DNA of 64,000 nucleotides from Nannobrachium achirus (taxonomy: Eukaryota > Chordata > Actinopteri > Myctophiformes > Myctophidae), in the NCBI GenBank assembly GCA_963921795.1, contig OY997641.1, positions 23,194,533-23,258,532 of the forward strand, read 5' to 3'. This document shows, piece by piece, positions 27,801 through 40,359 of this stretch (within the stretch, counting starts at the first letter, position 1; each line of letters begins with the position of its first letter). The translations under genes were made by a program, and so were the position numbers. The notes under the pieces are model-generated. The model made no database searches. It worked only from the letters and a program-made list of their open reading frames with translations, and was not told where the DNA came from.

Positions 27801-30800
27801 CACTCCACTGCGCAATGCTTCTTGTTGTCTTGTTTGTTATTGCAACCAGTCATTAACTGTATGCATACTCCTCTGAGAAATGCAGTGTGACTTGTGTGTA
27901 GAAGTGAAAGAATCAACTTTGTCACTATAGGTTTATATGTAAATAAAGAAGTGGGCATAGAACTGGGTATTTAGCTAGTTGTATTTTATTTAACTAATAA
28001 TTGGCTTCACTTGCAGGTACACGACCTTCATACCAAGCACTCTGCAGAGGCCATGAAAGCCGAGAAGTGGCAGTTCGAGTACAAGAATATTCTGGACAAG
28101 CATAATGCTTTGGTAAAAGAGAAAGAGGTGAGTTGGTCAACTGTGTGACTCACTGATGGGGTAATAGTAAGGGATGCTGAGAGTCAGTAAATATCAAGCA
28201 CTTCATCAGTATTGGACATCTCTATGGATTTCTGTAGTCCAATATGATAATGGTTTGTTACATTTTGTATTTCTGACATTTATGGAAAATGCTAGCTTTT
28301 TGCCTATAGTGCCCAAAATAAGAACCCCATTTTGATACTGGCTAAATGTTTTAACCAGTAGCATGACTACTATGCAAGTACGCAGGGGGAGAACAGCTAT
28401 TGGAAGAGTCTTTAGTGGAGGTAACGGAAGAGCTGCGCAAAGTTGTGCTGATGCTGTGCAGAATAGATCTGTTTACAAGGAAAACTGTTGTGATTGTTTG
28501 AAAAAGCTTCCTGGGGAAATAAATGCAACTTAATCCTGCCCTATAGACACTTTCAGCTGTAGTTCATTACTCCTTCTCGCGAGATGAGAAAAGCTAGGAA
28601 TGAGGTTACTATACAGTATGCAAGTGTATGTATTTGAAATATCCAACTTTTAACACCGTGAGTAAGATGGAAATGTCAGCTCATTGACAGCCAGCTAAGT
28701 GCATCCTAATGTGTGTGTGTGTGTGTGTTTTTTTTTTCTTTCTTTTCCCCAGCGTTTGATCTCTGAGAGAGATACACTTCGAGAGACCAATGATGAACTG
28801 AGGTGTGCACAGGTCCAACAGCAGTGTCTTGGTGAAGCAGGTCAGCCACTATGGACAGAAACAACCACATCAGTCACAGCTTGTCTCCTGACTGAACTTT
28901 GGCCTCTCACTGACAACTCGTCTCTTTTCCTCTCTGCAGGAACCAAGTGTGATAACCCCGTTACAGCAGGAAATCTAGCAGCAGAGATGATGCCCACGGA
29001 GTTCAAGTACGTCTGCCTAGTAATTTGTCAGTGTGTATTCGTGCCTCGTACGTACACAACGGTAAACAGCATGGTGGCATTAGGCATGTCCAATGAGATT
29101 TCTCCCTCCGTTGCCTATAATAGACACAAGATGTCGTTGAAATCACTCACCCACTCCTGGCCTATATATTCATTTATTCTGTAGTCTGTGTGACAAATTG
29201 CTTAGATGTGATGGCACTGGCGCTGCAGATTATATTTAGAACGAGAATGCGCAATTGGCTCCGAAAATAGAGACAAATGGCGCTGCTATGTTTTTGGCCC
29301 TGGAGAAGGGAGGAGGGAGGGGGGAGGGGGCTCAACACAACGTAGACCTCTTGCCTTTTGGCCGCAGATCTACAATCTCAATATTTCGACGTCCAATTAA
29401 GGCTTAGGGTTAGGTTTAGGCATAGTTTTACCGAGGTTAGGGTTAAGCATAGTATCATTCACCAGGTTAACATTCACCAGGTTAGCAACGCTACGCTCTC
29501 ATCTACAAGCTCGCAATAGTTAAAGCATAAAATAATGGTTAAGTGGTTAAAATCTAGAGTGACACGGATGCAGGTCTAAATGGGTTTACATTTCAAATGT
29601 TTCCTCTCTTCTTCTCATCCACAGGGAGACGGTGGTGCGACTGCAGAGTGAGAACAAAATGCTGTGTGTCCAGGAGGTGACCTACCGAGAGAGGCTGGCC
29701 CAGGCGCAGGTCCAGCTGGAGGAAGCCCAGCGGAACGAGAACACACTGGAAACCCAGAACAGGTAGAGAGTGTGCTGCTGCTGCTGCTGGTTGTTAGGAT
29801 GGGTACCGTTGTTTAATTATCACAGGGGTCTTCAACGTTTTCAGGCCAAGGACCCCTTAGTTGAGAGAGAGAGAGAGAGAGAGAGAGATGAAGCAGGGCC
29901 CCCCACAACCTTTTCATAGATTCCTATAGTTTCATTGTTTGACAGCACAATCATCAGTGTAGTTTGAATTCATGTCAATTTGTGTGTTCAGATATTTAAC
30001 CACTTGAACCGTCATTACCTAATAAACTTGACCTTTTACTATGTACTTAGTCTGCTCTTTTTCCCCTCTACACCAAACCTCTTTGCTGAAAATAGCTGAT
30101 CTACAAGTTCACAACGCCTCGCAGCGCTCAGAATATGGATGTTAGGGTTCAAGTTGTTAATATAAAAAGGATTGGAAGATTTGGAGGACCCCCTGTAGTC
30201 ACTCTGAGGACTCCCTAGAGGTCCCGGACCCCCTGTTGAAGACCCCTGAATTATCATGTTGGGTGTTGTTGTTGCTTTTTTCTTTTTGTAGGTCAGCACA
30301 TTGTCGTGTGGGCGCAAGCACGCACGTGTCCCCGAACATCAAGACCTGTTTGTGGCTCGTTAATTTCTCACATTTTGGCTGATGGTAGAAGTGCTCGAGC
30401 TTAAATGTCAGCTCACCCTCTGGACTGTGTGTGTGTGTATCTGTGTGTGTGGGCTGCAATGGGAGGACGTACAGCAGAAGGCCAGATTGTCCCTTGGTTT
30501 TGTGTGTGTGTTTACAGCACACGCCTGTGGGCATGTGGACACGTGGGTGGACTGTGTACGTGCATGCATGTTGCACACAAGCCCATGGTGTGGGAGGCAT
30601 TTTGAGCAGCAGAAACGGGAGGAATGAAGAGAGAGAGAGATGGAGACAGTGAAAGAGATGAACATTGCCCTGCAGCAGATGTATGAAGATTATATGACCT
30701 CTGCCTCAGTTTCAACAGGATATCTTTCTTTTACCTCTCTTCTATAACCCCCCCACACACCCCTCCATCTACCTTGCACATTGACTTAACTCATCACGTT

Positions 30801-33800
30801 TTTCCCCGGCTCCCTTCTGTCCGCGTGTATCTGTTATCCTCTGCAATGCACGCACACATTCACAAGCCTGTCTTGTCGTCCAGGTTGAACCAGCAGCAGA
30901 TGTCGGAGCTGCGAGCGCAGGTGGAGGAGCTCCAGAAGGCTCTGCAGGAGCAGGGCAGCAAGACGGAGGATGTGAGTCGAGGAAGGGAGGGATGAACCGG
31001 CTGACCTGAACCCCAAACCCAGGCCTTTAATCACTGGCCACGGTGTTCTCTAAATCAAGCTGGTAGAATATTGCTGGTAGAGATGCTAGGAAATGTTTTA
31101 ACTGACCTGGTGATCAATGACTCCACGTTGGTGTCACCCATTAGACGATGCAAAGCAAAAACGTTTAGGGCGCTGTGCTTAATATTTTTTGCACTCATGT
31201 ACAAGTCAGTCATGTACATGGATGCATGGTGTCTTAAGTACTATAGGTGACGTAGGTCAGAAATGTTCTGTGAGGCTTTTGCAATCCTTGAAATTCAAAG
31301 GGTTAATAACCCTTAATAACTGATGCTTCTACATACACATTTGGTGCTTATAATGATTAATGAAAAACATTATATATGGAAAATATATATATATTTCAGC
31401 TGGCACAGTAAATCCTAGTTGCCATTGTATACATTGAACAGCAGTCCTTTTCGCTCTTGGCCCTCAAGGATTGCAATGCAGCTCTCCTCCTACTCTGGGT
31501 GCTCGTGTGTGGGATATATAACCCATGTTTGCTGTGGTGATTCATCGTTAACGCCTGCCCCTCTCTGTCTGTCTGTCTTGTCTGTCTGTCTGTCTGTCTC
31601 TCCGCCTGCCCCCCTCCCCCTCCCCACCGGCCGACACTGCCAAAATCAGGCCATCGTAAGTACGGCCCACCCTTAGTGCAACTGGCCTATGATTTGACTC
31701 TTGACAGCTTGCGTTTTTGTAGTTGGTGCACGTGCATGCACTTGATTTGATTCAGTACAACGTACTGTATGACACCCATTTTTATGTATTGGTAAATTAT
31801 TCTCTTTTCCTTCTTTTTTTAGTCGTCCTTATTGAAGAAAAAGCTAGAGGAGCATTTGTAAGTAGTGTCCATCCAGCCTGCTGATATCATTGGTTAAAAA
31901 GGACCACCAGTATGATCCATGTTCTCACAATGTTCTCCTTCTGTGGTCCTCCCAGGGAGAAGCTCCACGAGGCCCACTCCGACCTGCAGAAGAAGAGGGA
32001 AGTCATCGATGACCTGGAACCCAAAGTGGACGGCAACAGTAAGGAACGCCCAGAGCGCTCTCTGAGCGGCTTCTGTTCACACTACACACATTAAGACCTG
32101 AGACCGATTCTAGAAATGTCTTCTAAATCTTTCTAAGGTTTTTGAAAAACATATGTTTCTATGATCAGTGGTTCTCAAACTTTTCCATCCACAAATATTT
32201 TGTTCCAGGGACCCCCAGAAAATAATGTAGTCGCTTTGAAACATACCACATGGTGTCAATTCTGCACCAAGGCAAATTTCTGCACAGCTTCTAATAGTCA
32301 AGTAGAATAAATTGATACTGATTTGTTGGTCACTTGTCGTCATCCCCTCAACTCTCTCTTTCTTTCTCTTTGTCTGTCGCTCCTCTCAGTGGCAAAGAAG
32401 ATTGATGAGCTCCAGGAGATCTTGAGGAAGAAGGACGAGGACATGAAGCACATGGAGGAGCGTTACAAGCGCTACATGGAGAAGGCCAAGACGGTGGGTT
32501 GATCCGGACTAATCCTGTTTATAGTGCAATTAAATCTTTGTTCCCAACCTAGCTACCTCTTATTCTGAAGGATTCAATTCAACATTGACCAGTAGTAGCA
32601 GTTTTATACAACATGTTTTACAATATTTAGATCTCCATCCATGGCAGGTCTGACTAATACCTAGACTTACGTTGACTGAAGGAAGTATAAATCCTTGGAC
32701 TTAACAAGGATTAATGTACGTCATTGAAGATGTTGTCTTCCCTCTGTGCAGGTGATCAAAACCTTAGACCCCAAACAGCAGCCCCCTAAGCTGAGTCCTG
32801 ACATTCAGGCCCTGAAGAACCAGCTAACGGAGAGAGAAAGGAGAATCCACCACTTAGAGGTGCAGTACACTGCATGTGTGTTTTTAAAGGAGTACTCAGT
32901 CATTTTTCAAGCTTATCTCCAGTTATTTATTGTTAGAGACATGTCTAAATGGGTTAAGTGTGTATAAAATACGACCAGCTTTACTTTGTATCGACCTGTA
33001 TCACTGCTGGATCGTTCCCTTGCCCAAACCATGCATGCCCAGAATGATTCACTCTAGCTTGTTCTCATACTGTACTTCCTAAAGGTCAAAGTTTTCCTTC
33101 AACCCTCTCACTTGGTGGCGTCTGATGTTCACCACAGCTTGTTGTGTTTCTTAAGTAGTGTACTCAAGCTTATAACATGTATACCGATAGGTACATACAA
33201 ATTACACTCTACTCTGGAACTTTTTAATGCCAGCATCGGGATCACGGGTTGAAAATACAGCCACATATTTCATTCATGACTAGCTTTCACCCCAACTGAT
33301 AGGGAAAGGCAAAAAATTGAAAAACAGCAGAGTGCTCCTTTAAAAGGTTAGATTGAAGAGTTTTAGTGTTGATATTGCGCACGTGCCTTCATGCATGATA
33401 TCCTGTTGGTTTGTGTGTGTTTATTCAGCATGACTATGAGAAGAGCAGGGCCAGACATGACCAAGAGGAGAAACTCATCATTAGTGCCTGGTACAACATG
33501 GTGAGTGAGTGTGTGTGTATGTATATATTTATATATGGATGTTAACAGCGACACTAGCAAGACCATATATAATAAGCACGCTCTGCACTGGACGAGGCAT
33601 CTTGCCAGTTGTTTTGACACCTGCCTGCGCATCGCTGCGTTGCAGCATTCTGAACAGGTCTCGTCTCTCTCCACTCCTCGTTTCAGGGAATGGCCCTGCA
33701 TCAGAAAGTGGCCGGGGAGCGTGTGACCTCCCCCAACCAGGCCATGTCCTTTCTGGCCCAGCAGAGACAGTCCACCAACGCCAGGAGAGGTCTGACACGC

Positions 33801-33815
33801 CCCCAGCCCAGATAA
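16775..33815 (+). CDS. hook2: Hook2, dynein/microtubule-linker coiled-coil protein, 23 coding exons
   Basis: Exons: 16775-16819, 18353-18435, 19647-19719, 20287-20337, 20482-20614, 21551-21618, 21863-21928, 22125-22205, 23967-24130, 25008-25148, 27015-27216, 28017-28127, 28753-28840, 28940-29006, 29625-29762, 30884-30971, 31650-31655, 31823-31857, 31956-32038, 32390-32493, 32752-32859, 33429-33500, 33687-33815. All junctions are AG/GT and the sum is 2136 nt (711 aa; human HOOK2 is about 719). The N-terminus begins MSLDKAELCDSLLNW, and the Hook domain fills about residues 1-160 (LPDVNLIGE, QLVLGCAVSCEKKQ). Coiled coil follows to about residue 670, then the C-terminal AWYNMGMAL and SFLAQQR motifs. 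Hook proteins bind dynein light intermediate chain by the Hook domain and FTS/FHIP by the C-terminus; Hook2 is linked to centrosomes and ciliogenesis. Hook2, not Hook1 or Hook3, is indicated by SPETYGDFDYQSRKYYFLSE and NQQQMSELRAQVEELQKAL. Introns hold many MITEs but no disruption of coding sequence. Confidence 0.95.
17320..17470. mobile_element. family B MITE remnant in hook2 intron 1
   Basis: The words 'aaaagtatcaatactgcaat' and 'aaagtactcattgtaaag' match the interior of the element at 11877-12332. Termini are lost. Confidence 0.55.
17846..18303 (+). mobile_element. hAT-like MITE, full length (family A)
   Basis: Starts 'caggggtcttcaacgttttc' and ends 'cccctgttgaagagccctg', flanked by the perfect 8-bp duplication CTGTATAA (17838-17845, 18304-18311). 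The shared hairpin sits at about 18081-18152. It lies in hook2 intron 1, ending about 50 bp before exon 2. No ORF. Confidence 0.93.
18905..18990. mobile_element. family B MITE end fragment in hook2 intron 2
   Basis: Contains 'caagtaaagtacaactcaag' and 'cttagttactttacaccactg', the right-end sequence of family B. Confidence 0.6.
19041..19172. repeat. imperfect long hairpin in hook2 intron 2
   Basis: 'aactgcagtata' through 'acatgggtggattgttttagct' folds onto 'agctaaacaatccgcccatgt' through 'tatactgcagtt', leaving a 6-nt loop (tagcac) near 19108. It could be a small fold-back MITE; no target duplication was resolved. Confidence 0.7.
19266..19618. repeat. 50-bp minisatellite, seven copies, just before hook2 exon 3
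   Basis: 'cctatatctactgta' recurs at 19271, 19321, 19371, 19421, 19471, 19521 and 19571, an exact 50-bp period with a few point differences. It ends about 28 bp before the exon 3 acceptor at 19647, so its length may affect the polypyrimidine/branch region of intron 2. Confidence 0.95.
20975..21205. mobile_element. MITE with TGGACAGAGACTTTAA inverted ends in hook2 intron 5
   Basis: Left 'tggacagagactttaa' and right 'ttaaagtctctgtcca' are inverse of each other, with CCCATTAA just inside each. The left end carries an extra 10 bp (attcctttaa). A shared-type hairpin with a different distal stem (GGCATG/CATGCC) is at about 21043-21113. Confidence 0.7.
22868..23277 (+). mobile_element. hAT-like MITE, full length (family A)
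   Basis: Starts 'caggggtcttcaacgtttac' and ends 'ctgttgaagacccctg', with the perfect 8-bp duplication TCCTAAGC (22860-22867, 23278-23285). The shared hairpin is shortened at about 23096-23143. It lies in hook2 intron 8. Confidence 0.93.
24383..24758. mobile_element. MITE with ~70-bp inverted repeats and 9-bp duplication in hook2 intron 9
   Basis: The left arm begins 'taacctgacttgcgtcagat' and the right arm ends with its inverse; the arms match for about 70 bp. CTTTTCACT flanks both sides (24374-24382, 24759-24767). A 9-bp duplication suggests a MULE- or Merlin-like mobiliser over hAT. The interior is GC-rich with no ORF. Confidence 0.9.
24827..24871. repeat. (AT)n microsatellite
   Basis: TA dinucleotide run in hook2 intron 9. 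Confidence 0.95.
25237..26410 (+). mobile_element. hAT-like element in hook2 intron 10, carrying a nested fold-back
   Basis: Starts 'cagggttactcaaagtgggt' and ends 'aggtttgagaaccactg', flanked by the perfect 8-bp duplication TTTTAGGA (25229-25236, 26411-26418). A shared-type hairpin is at about 25411-25466. The fold-back at 25600-26255 is inserted within it. No transposase frame. Confidence 0.88.
25600..26255. mobile_element. 656-bp fold-back (long palindrome) nested in the intron 10 element
   Basis: Left arm from 'tagtccatgggccagacgag' and right arm to 'ctcgtctggcccatggacta' are near-identical inverses of about 300 bp each, with a central spacer of about 60 bp near 25896-25960. No ORF. In the hook2 pre-mRNA it would form a very long double-stranded stem. 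Confidence 0.93.
29823..30248 (+). mobile_element. hAT-like MITE, full length (family A)
   Basis: Starts 'caggggtcttcaacgttttc' and ends 'ctgttgaagacccctg', flanked by the perfect 8-bp duplication AATTATCA (29815-29822, 30249-30256). The shared hairpin has lost its second arm (about 30088-30125). It lies in hook2 intron 15. Confidence 0.93.
31650..31655 (+). CDS. hook2: hook2 exon 17, 6-nt microexon encoding Ala-Ile
   Basis: The string 'aaaatcag|gccatc|gtaagt' gives an exon of only six bases with a good donor and acceptor. Exon 16 ends on a complete codon (GAT) and exon 18 starts on one, so the six bases add exactly Ala-Ile. The resulting peptide TEDAISSLLKKKLEEHL matches the residues expected in Hook2 of other vertebrates, which is the main evidence that it is used. 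Skipping it would keep the frame. Confidence 0.85.
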
Positions 33816-36003
33816 GACACTCCTTTAAACTGGGGAGGACTGGATGAGACTGTAAAGACAAATAATATGCTGGAAGGGAGAGTTTCTGTCCAACTCCCAA
33901 TCACCTTGCCTTAATGCCCTTTTTATTTTTAAACCAGAGGAAACCCTCAAATGTTTCCCGCAAATCCTCAAACGTTTCCCACTTCTGCCCCCTGCTGGCT
34001 CAACAATAATGAGGTTTGTTTCCTCTGAGAGAACCAGAGGTACTACTGCTGTTTTATAAAACTCCAAGGTTTCCCTTGGAACTAAGAGGAGATGACTTTG
34101 TGGAAGGAACTGAAGAGCTTGTAAAGAAGATGAGGTCTCTGTCCTCTCAAACGTCTGGACTTGTGTGTCACTTTTTTTTGTCTTTTTGTATATAGTCTTT
34201 TTATGTATTTTATGGTATAGAATGGTTTGACTCAGTGCTTGGGGGTTTCTGTTCCAATACTGCTTGTGTCTTTTTGCTGGAATGACAGAGAAACTGTAAC
34301 ATAACTGTTAAGAAATGAGCCTTGTGAAGCTACACGGATGTAATACCTCTCACATACAGACGGAACAAAGACCCCACAGACGGTAACAATCTCATATTTA
34401 TTTTTTGAATCCATTTCTTTTGGAGTTTTTCCTTAACTTACTGTTTTTGTTGTTTTTTGGTTTCTCACTGGTTGATGTTTTGCTAATTGAAGGACCTTAA
34501 GAATATGGGAAGAAGATGGAGATGAGATGTGTAGTGGCTTTGGTCTTGTTTCCGTTTGATTCACTTGAATCTCTCATTCAAACCTTAATTTTTCACTCAA
34601 GTTATCATTTACACTGCATTCACCAAAGCACTTTACTGTACAAACAGTGGTTCTGTTTCAGTGCCTCACAGAAAGACCTCAGAATATCCCCCTCGATACG
34701 CTGAAATAACAATTAGTACTTATAAAGAACGCAATTCTGTTTGGAAATGAGTTAACTTTAACCCCCACCCGCCCCTCACCACATGAATTTATCTTTTCGG
34801 AGATATGGTGACTGGTGAGTGAAATAAACCAATATGGAAAATTGTGTCCAATTTTTCCATATACACAGAGACTTTACCAGCAATGTCTCTCAGAGAAATA
34901 ATGATGAAATATCAGATGTCTATGAATTTAATACTTTTATTTTATTTTTATTCCTCCCAAAGATTAGAAGCGTTATTTTTTTTTCTCCATAGTTGTGTAG
35001 GGCCTAATCGCACTCACCACTTCCTATGCTGTCTGATTTGAATGTATTTAAATATCTACATTACAATCTTTGTTGACAGGCAAGGGCCTTCAGTTTGTTT
35101 GTTCTCCATAATAACATGTATTCATTCTCAGCTAAAACTGGAACTTCCCCCAGTGGAAGTAATGAGTGATATTGTATGAACCCAAGCAACAGCTTCTCAG
35201 TTAAACTGGAGGAAAATGTTTCCTTTGCAATACACTGGATTAGACCTGGTGCTTGACTTGAACTCTGTTGTCCCTATCTTGGACATGTCATTTATAGGCG
35301 ACATTTTCAAAATGTCAGTATTTATTTTTCCTGAAAATTGCCAATATACAAGCTCACAACCTGTCGCATCGCAACATGTTCTGAGTTGTAGATCGGCTGT
35401 TTTCAGCTATTCACCAAACAACTACTAAGTGTATAGGGCTTAAGTGGATAAAGCCAACTGGGTTTTGATTTGTGATTGTTGGATTGGGAGTGAATCAAGT
35501 TTTTACCTGAAATCTAGTATGATTGTGTGATAGACAGCACCTTATGTATAGACACTACTTGTAGCGTATTTTATGATTAATCAGCTGTCCCCTTCTCCAG
35601 GTGTGCTATACTGTAGTCTGTGATCTCTGCTGTACCAGAGCTGCTCTCTTGCGACTTGTACTTGACCCCTGTGAATACGTATGTTGTGATCTGTACAAAA
35701 CTGAAAAACTACAATACATGTACACTTTATTGTTCCAGTCTGCTCTTGTTTGAGTGTTTGTTTGAGAGTAGATGGTTATATTGTTTTTGTTTTTTTTAAT
35801 CTTTTCACTGTACTTATAATTATTTGCATGGTTTTATGGAGTTTTGATGTTTGTTTCAAGGTTAGAAGTCTTCATGGTTACCGTATATAACATTGTGGTC
35901 TTGTAGATTATGGCATACAAAAAGGGGTTTGGAACAAGTTGTAGATTTGTAGTCCTGACTGTTGTTGTCTTTTTGCACTACAAATAAATGGGGACATAAG
36001 ATA
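33816..36003 (+). other. hook2: hook2 3'UTR
   Basis: Non-coding sequence after the hook2 stop. Two AATAAA signals are seen, at 34823-34828 and 35983-35988. The second is followed by a GT-rich stretch and is the likelier main site, giving a UTR of about 2.2 kb. A shared-type hairpin at about 35332-35404 would lie inside the longer transcript. Confidence 0.6.
35983..35988 (+). terminator. hook2: distal hook2 poly(A) signal
   Basis: AATAAA, with a further proximal AATAAA at 34823-34828. Confidence 0.6.
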
Positions 36004-36362
36004 AGTCAGTGTCTGGTCTTATGCTTTAGGACTTCCATATGATTAAAATAATCTCTGATCGACTTTATACCAATGAACTCTGAACCGGTTTGCTATTATG
36101 TTTTGTAAAAACACATTTTCCAAGCGTTTAGGAGGATAGAACCCCTGTTTTTGTTTTATATGGATCTCTCTCAATTAAAGCCCCAAAATGTCTTATTATA
36201 ATATGGGTGTATATGTATATATATATATAAAGAGGGTTTGGAAAATCTGACATTTGTGGTGAAATTTGACCATGTTAAAAGAATATGGACATAATTCTTT
36301 ACTTTAAAAAATAAAATAAAAATAAAGGCATAGTCAGTATCATGGTGTTACAACCAAGCCTA

Positions 36363-36512
36363 AAGCCCGTATCAGAGTCGGGTCTGCGGTGGAAGGCTAT
36401 CCACCGCGGTGTAGTTCCGTTAACGTTGTAGTTTTATGACTCAAAAAGACTACACGGCACTACACCGCGGTGGATAGCCTTCCACCGTGGACCCGACTCT
36501 GATACGGGCTTA
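36363..36512. mobile_element. palindromic MITE with AAGCCCGTATCAGAGTCGG ends
   Basis: About 60-bp inverted arms, from 'aagcccgtatcagagtcggg' to its inverse, enclose a short middle. TAA occurs at both outer edges, which would suit a Harbinger-type 3-bp duplication. No ORF. Confidence 0.8.
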
Positions 36513-37974
36513 AGGGTCACCAGTTGCAACACAAAATATGGACTTCCTCCTTTCCAGTCAATAAAACACAGCCAGTGAACACACCAATTCAAAATGCAGT
36601 GATTCATGGTAGAGTTTGAAACATGGGTGATTTACCTCAGGATGGGTACCTGGACATAAACTTCATACAGGTATCTAACCGATTATATAACCTTAAAGAA
36701 AAACGGGTTTCTCTCCTGTAGAATTCTGAAAATGTAACTCGCAGTACATCCTTTGCGCTCTGATATATTTAGTAGAGAGAGATTGCTATTGTATGCTCTG
36801 GGCCTTAACCACTTTGAACCTGGTGTCAACTAAGGCAATAATAGAGCCCTATGTATGCAACATATCACTATTCTTTTTGATGGCCATGTCCTCTCTCTGC
36901 CAGATGAAATTATGGGTCAACTTCTGCCCAGTATGCTGTAATATACCAGTACTGCAGGGCTGTCATCTTTTCCTTTCTACTACTGCCATCTAGTGCTGAA
37001 ATCTTCATCACACATTTCAAAAAGGAAGTGTAGTAAAATAAGAGCATTAAGACAATTTAAGAGGTGTTCACTTATAATTTATAATAGTTTCCTGCAACAC
37101 ATCACACACAGTTGGCCACTATGCTGCAGCCATGTGGTACTTCCATCCAACAAAGAACACTTCACCGTTTATTATTTTTAAATATAATTGTGGGGGAGTC
37201 AAATAATGGCATGGGTTCTATTATAGTATGTGAGTACTATGATGTCATAGAAACCTCCATATTTGGGCAAAGTGTCAGCACACTTGGTCCGCCTTAACTT
37301 CCACTGTAAAGGGTAATGTGGAGAGGGAGTTACTTCCCACAGTTCCCAGCCTACTATGCCCAAACAATTTTGCTCTGACTGAGTTTCTGCCAAGACTTCC
37401 CATACGTTTCATGTATTTGACTTTGTATTTTGCCATTCATAAAGTCGAAAAAATATGTAAAAAAGGAAATCATCTTGGAAGCAAGAATCACTAGTAGTAA
37501 AACAGGATTGACAGCATATACTAAAGAGTTCTGCTATCGTAAAACAGAATGAAATTTATTTTAACACACCCTAAAATATGTTGAACATAAACTTCCTGAC
37601 CAACAACTACAACATATCAAAGGTGCCAACACTGTCAGATTCTCTGACATCATATTGATGACATCAGTATTGCCTAAATATGGATGTGATGGTGACGCTC
37701 GTTGATTATTCACCAGTGTGACAAACATCTCATCTTCATTCATTCCTCCTCCTCCAGGTTCTCCAACAAGCAGGGAGGCACAACAACAGGGAAAGGCTTC
37801 ATACCATGGTCGTCATTCAAGCTAACATGTTCTTTGACGAGGTCTGGGTCAAAGACTAGAGCATCTGTAACTCAGCTGTCTCCTCCTCGCCTCTGTTCCG
37901 TATAGATGTAGACCAGGGGTCCACAAATATTTTTTTGAAACGGGTCCGGGTCCGGAAAAAAAAAAAAAAAAAGA

Positions 37975-37999
37975 ATATATATATATATGTATGTGTATG

Positions 38000-38090
<91 letters not shown>
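37975..38090. repeat. AT-rich (TA)n/(TATG)n tract
   Basis: Mixed TATATG and TA units ending in a pure (AT)n run. Confidence 0.9.
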
Positions 38091-38095
<5 letters not shown>

Positions 38096-39943
38096 GTAAT
38101 GGTCTGTTTCCAGATTCTTTATTAAAAGGTCTTAGGTCCTTAAATTATGAATGGCCTCACTGTCATCTGGCCTGGGGACTCCTCCAAAATCATTTGGGGA
38201 CCTCACTTGACTGAAGTTTTGTCTGTCCCGTACATGTCCCGTGCATGCTTGACCAATTGAGGATTGGTCAAGCTTCACATGCCAATTTGGCCCTCCAGAC
38301 AAAATCATTCATTCATTCAGAATTCATAAAAATATAGAACTAAAGCACATAGAAAGTATAGATCTAGAACACATAATGTATATATCTAGAACACAGATTT
38401 CATAGCTCTAGAACACAGAGTAAAAATTCACCGCTTCACTTCAAACCGAGGTTTGATTTTTTTTGACCATTGTGTCTTTTATCAGTTTATGGTTTGATTG
38501 ATTGATTGAAGGCTTTATTAGAAGTTTGCATAGGAAAATGTACAGATTCATGACGGTACAGTTCACTGGTACAAGGTCTACTAAAAGGAGATCCATGAAA
38601 AGACTAAGCTTATTTCAACAGGAAACCATTTAAGTATCTCATATAACATTGAATGACAGACAAATAGAACACAGTACTATGCAGTAGATATGTAAAGAAA
38701 AAGGGGGAAAAAAAAGAAAAGAAAACAGTAAATCTAACTAGACCAGGTCAACCTGGTTGTGCCAGACCCCCTGTCTGTCATCATCATTTATGACATCATG
38801 CCTTTTGTAGGCATGTCATCATCATATATACCCTTTATATAGAAAACCCGGACAGACATTTGCTTATGTAGGCCTACCCATTTCATGGGTCTGGCAAACA
38901 AACAGTAAGTATATACAAGGAATAGGCTATACAGTAAATCTAAACAGACAGTAAGTATGTACAAGGAATATACAAGTATACAAGTATATACAAGGAAGGG
39001 GCAGGGAGGTATAGGGTTGGGATAGGTTCTATGTCTCAGAATAAGCTGTCTGATTTTATATTTTTATTTCTGCTGCTGTGCTGAGTGGGGGTTGGTAGTC
39101 TGGGATCACTTCACTTTTCGGGTTTGTAACCGGTCTGGAGCGGAAACCACAAAACGTCATATTGTAGTACTCAAAGGACTACAATTTGCCGGAAAGATCA
39201 AACCGGATTCAGTTTTAACCCAAAATATTCCCCTGCGCTCAAGGACACACTTTTAGGGCCTACCTAATAAACTCCTTGATGCGGAGTAGTTTTGCTTTTG
39301 AAAAATTCGTTTGGCATATGCATCTTTTAGTCCAACTTTTAGCGACTGGCAAGACTACACTAGGCTACTCGAGCATTTTAGGTATTGGGGAAACAAACGG
39401 AGGGAACCAAATCAAAGCGACGCCGCTTCTTCTAGTGGTTTCCGCGCTCTAGGCGGAAACCAAACGGCCTGTTGTGAACGAACACCAGGCTTTTTCTCAG
39501 AAAGCCTGGTAGGCAAGGTTAGGGGTTGGGGAGGGGTGGGCAGCCCTGAGCAGGAGGCAGGGAGGAGCTGGGATGAGGGTGAGGCTCAATAGCGCAGTCC
39601 TCCCACTAAGGACAAGGTGGTACTGCAGCTGAAAATGCTCTGAAAGCCAGGCAGAAATGTCAGAGGCTCTGTATTCAGGAGTGGTAATTAAGCCTCAAAC
39701 CTTTTGAAAAACGTTTTTGGGACATAAACAATATGATTATTTTTAAATGCATGTGTAGAACCTATGATACAGATGCTTTCCTAGTTTTAATGGCTTAACT
39801 TTATTTGCCATATATTGTGGGGTAAAAACAATATTTCTTTTGTCAGAGACTCGGCCGGTCCCCCGACTAGACGCTTGGCCGCCCGTCAGGCAGATACATA
39901 GATCTCCATATATGGGCATAAAATGGACCCAATGGTCAATAAT

Positions 39944-40359
39944 GGTGTACTTAAGTAAAATGTGTAGGTATTTGTACTTTACTTGAGTATTTCCAATTTC
40001 TAATACTTTTATTTCTACTCCATTACATCTCGGAGGCTATACTTTTACTCAATTACAATTATTTGAATTTTTTGTTACTAGTTACTGTAGATTTTGATTA
40101 TTATTGCAAAGCATACACCACTTCAGCTATTTGAAAATAGCAGAGATGTGTCTGCTATTTTCTAAAGAGTTTTTTATACATTTTAAATAATGTGAAAGTT
40201 TGTAGAATTGGACCTTCTGCATAATGAGTATGTAGTAAAGTATGTACTTTAATTACATTTTGATACCAATATGTTTGTACTTTTAGTACATTTTGAATTC
40301 CCAACTTTCAATATTGCGGTATTGATATTTAAAACATTTGAGTACTTTTTCCACCACTG
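39944..40359. mobile_element. family B hAT-like MITE remnant
   Basis: Ends 'gagtactttttccaccactg'. The left part has 'gtacttaagtaaaatgtg' but lost the clean terminus. The shared hairpin is collapsed to a minimal palindrome at about 40132-40162. Confidence 0.65.

Noticed and set aside
16775..33815. Assignment to hook1 or hook3
   Set aside because: Characteristic segments (SPETYGDFDYQSRKYYFLSE, TEDAISSLLKKK, SFLAQQR with a Hook2-like end) agree with Hook2.
39311..39592. 93-residue ATG frame
   Set aside because: No recognised similarity and repeat-like surroundings.
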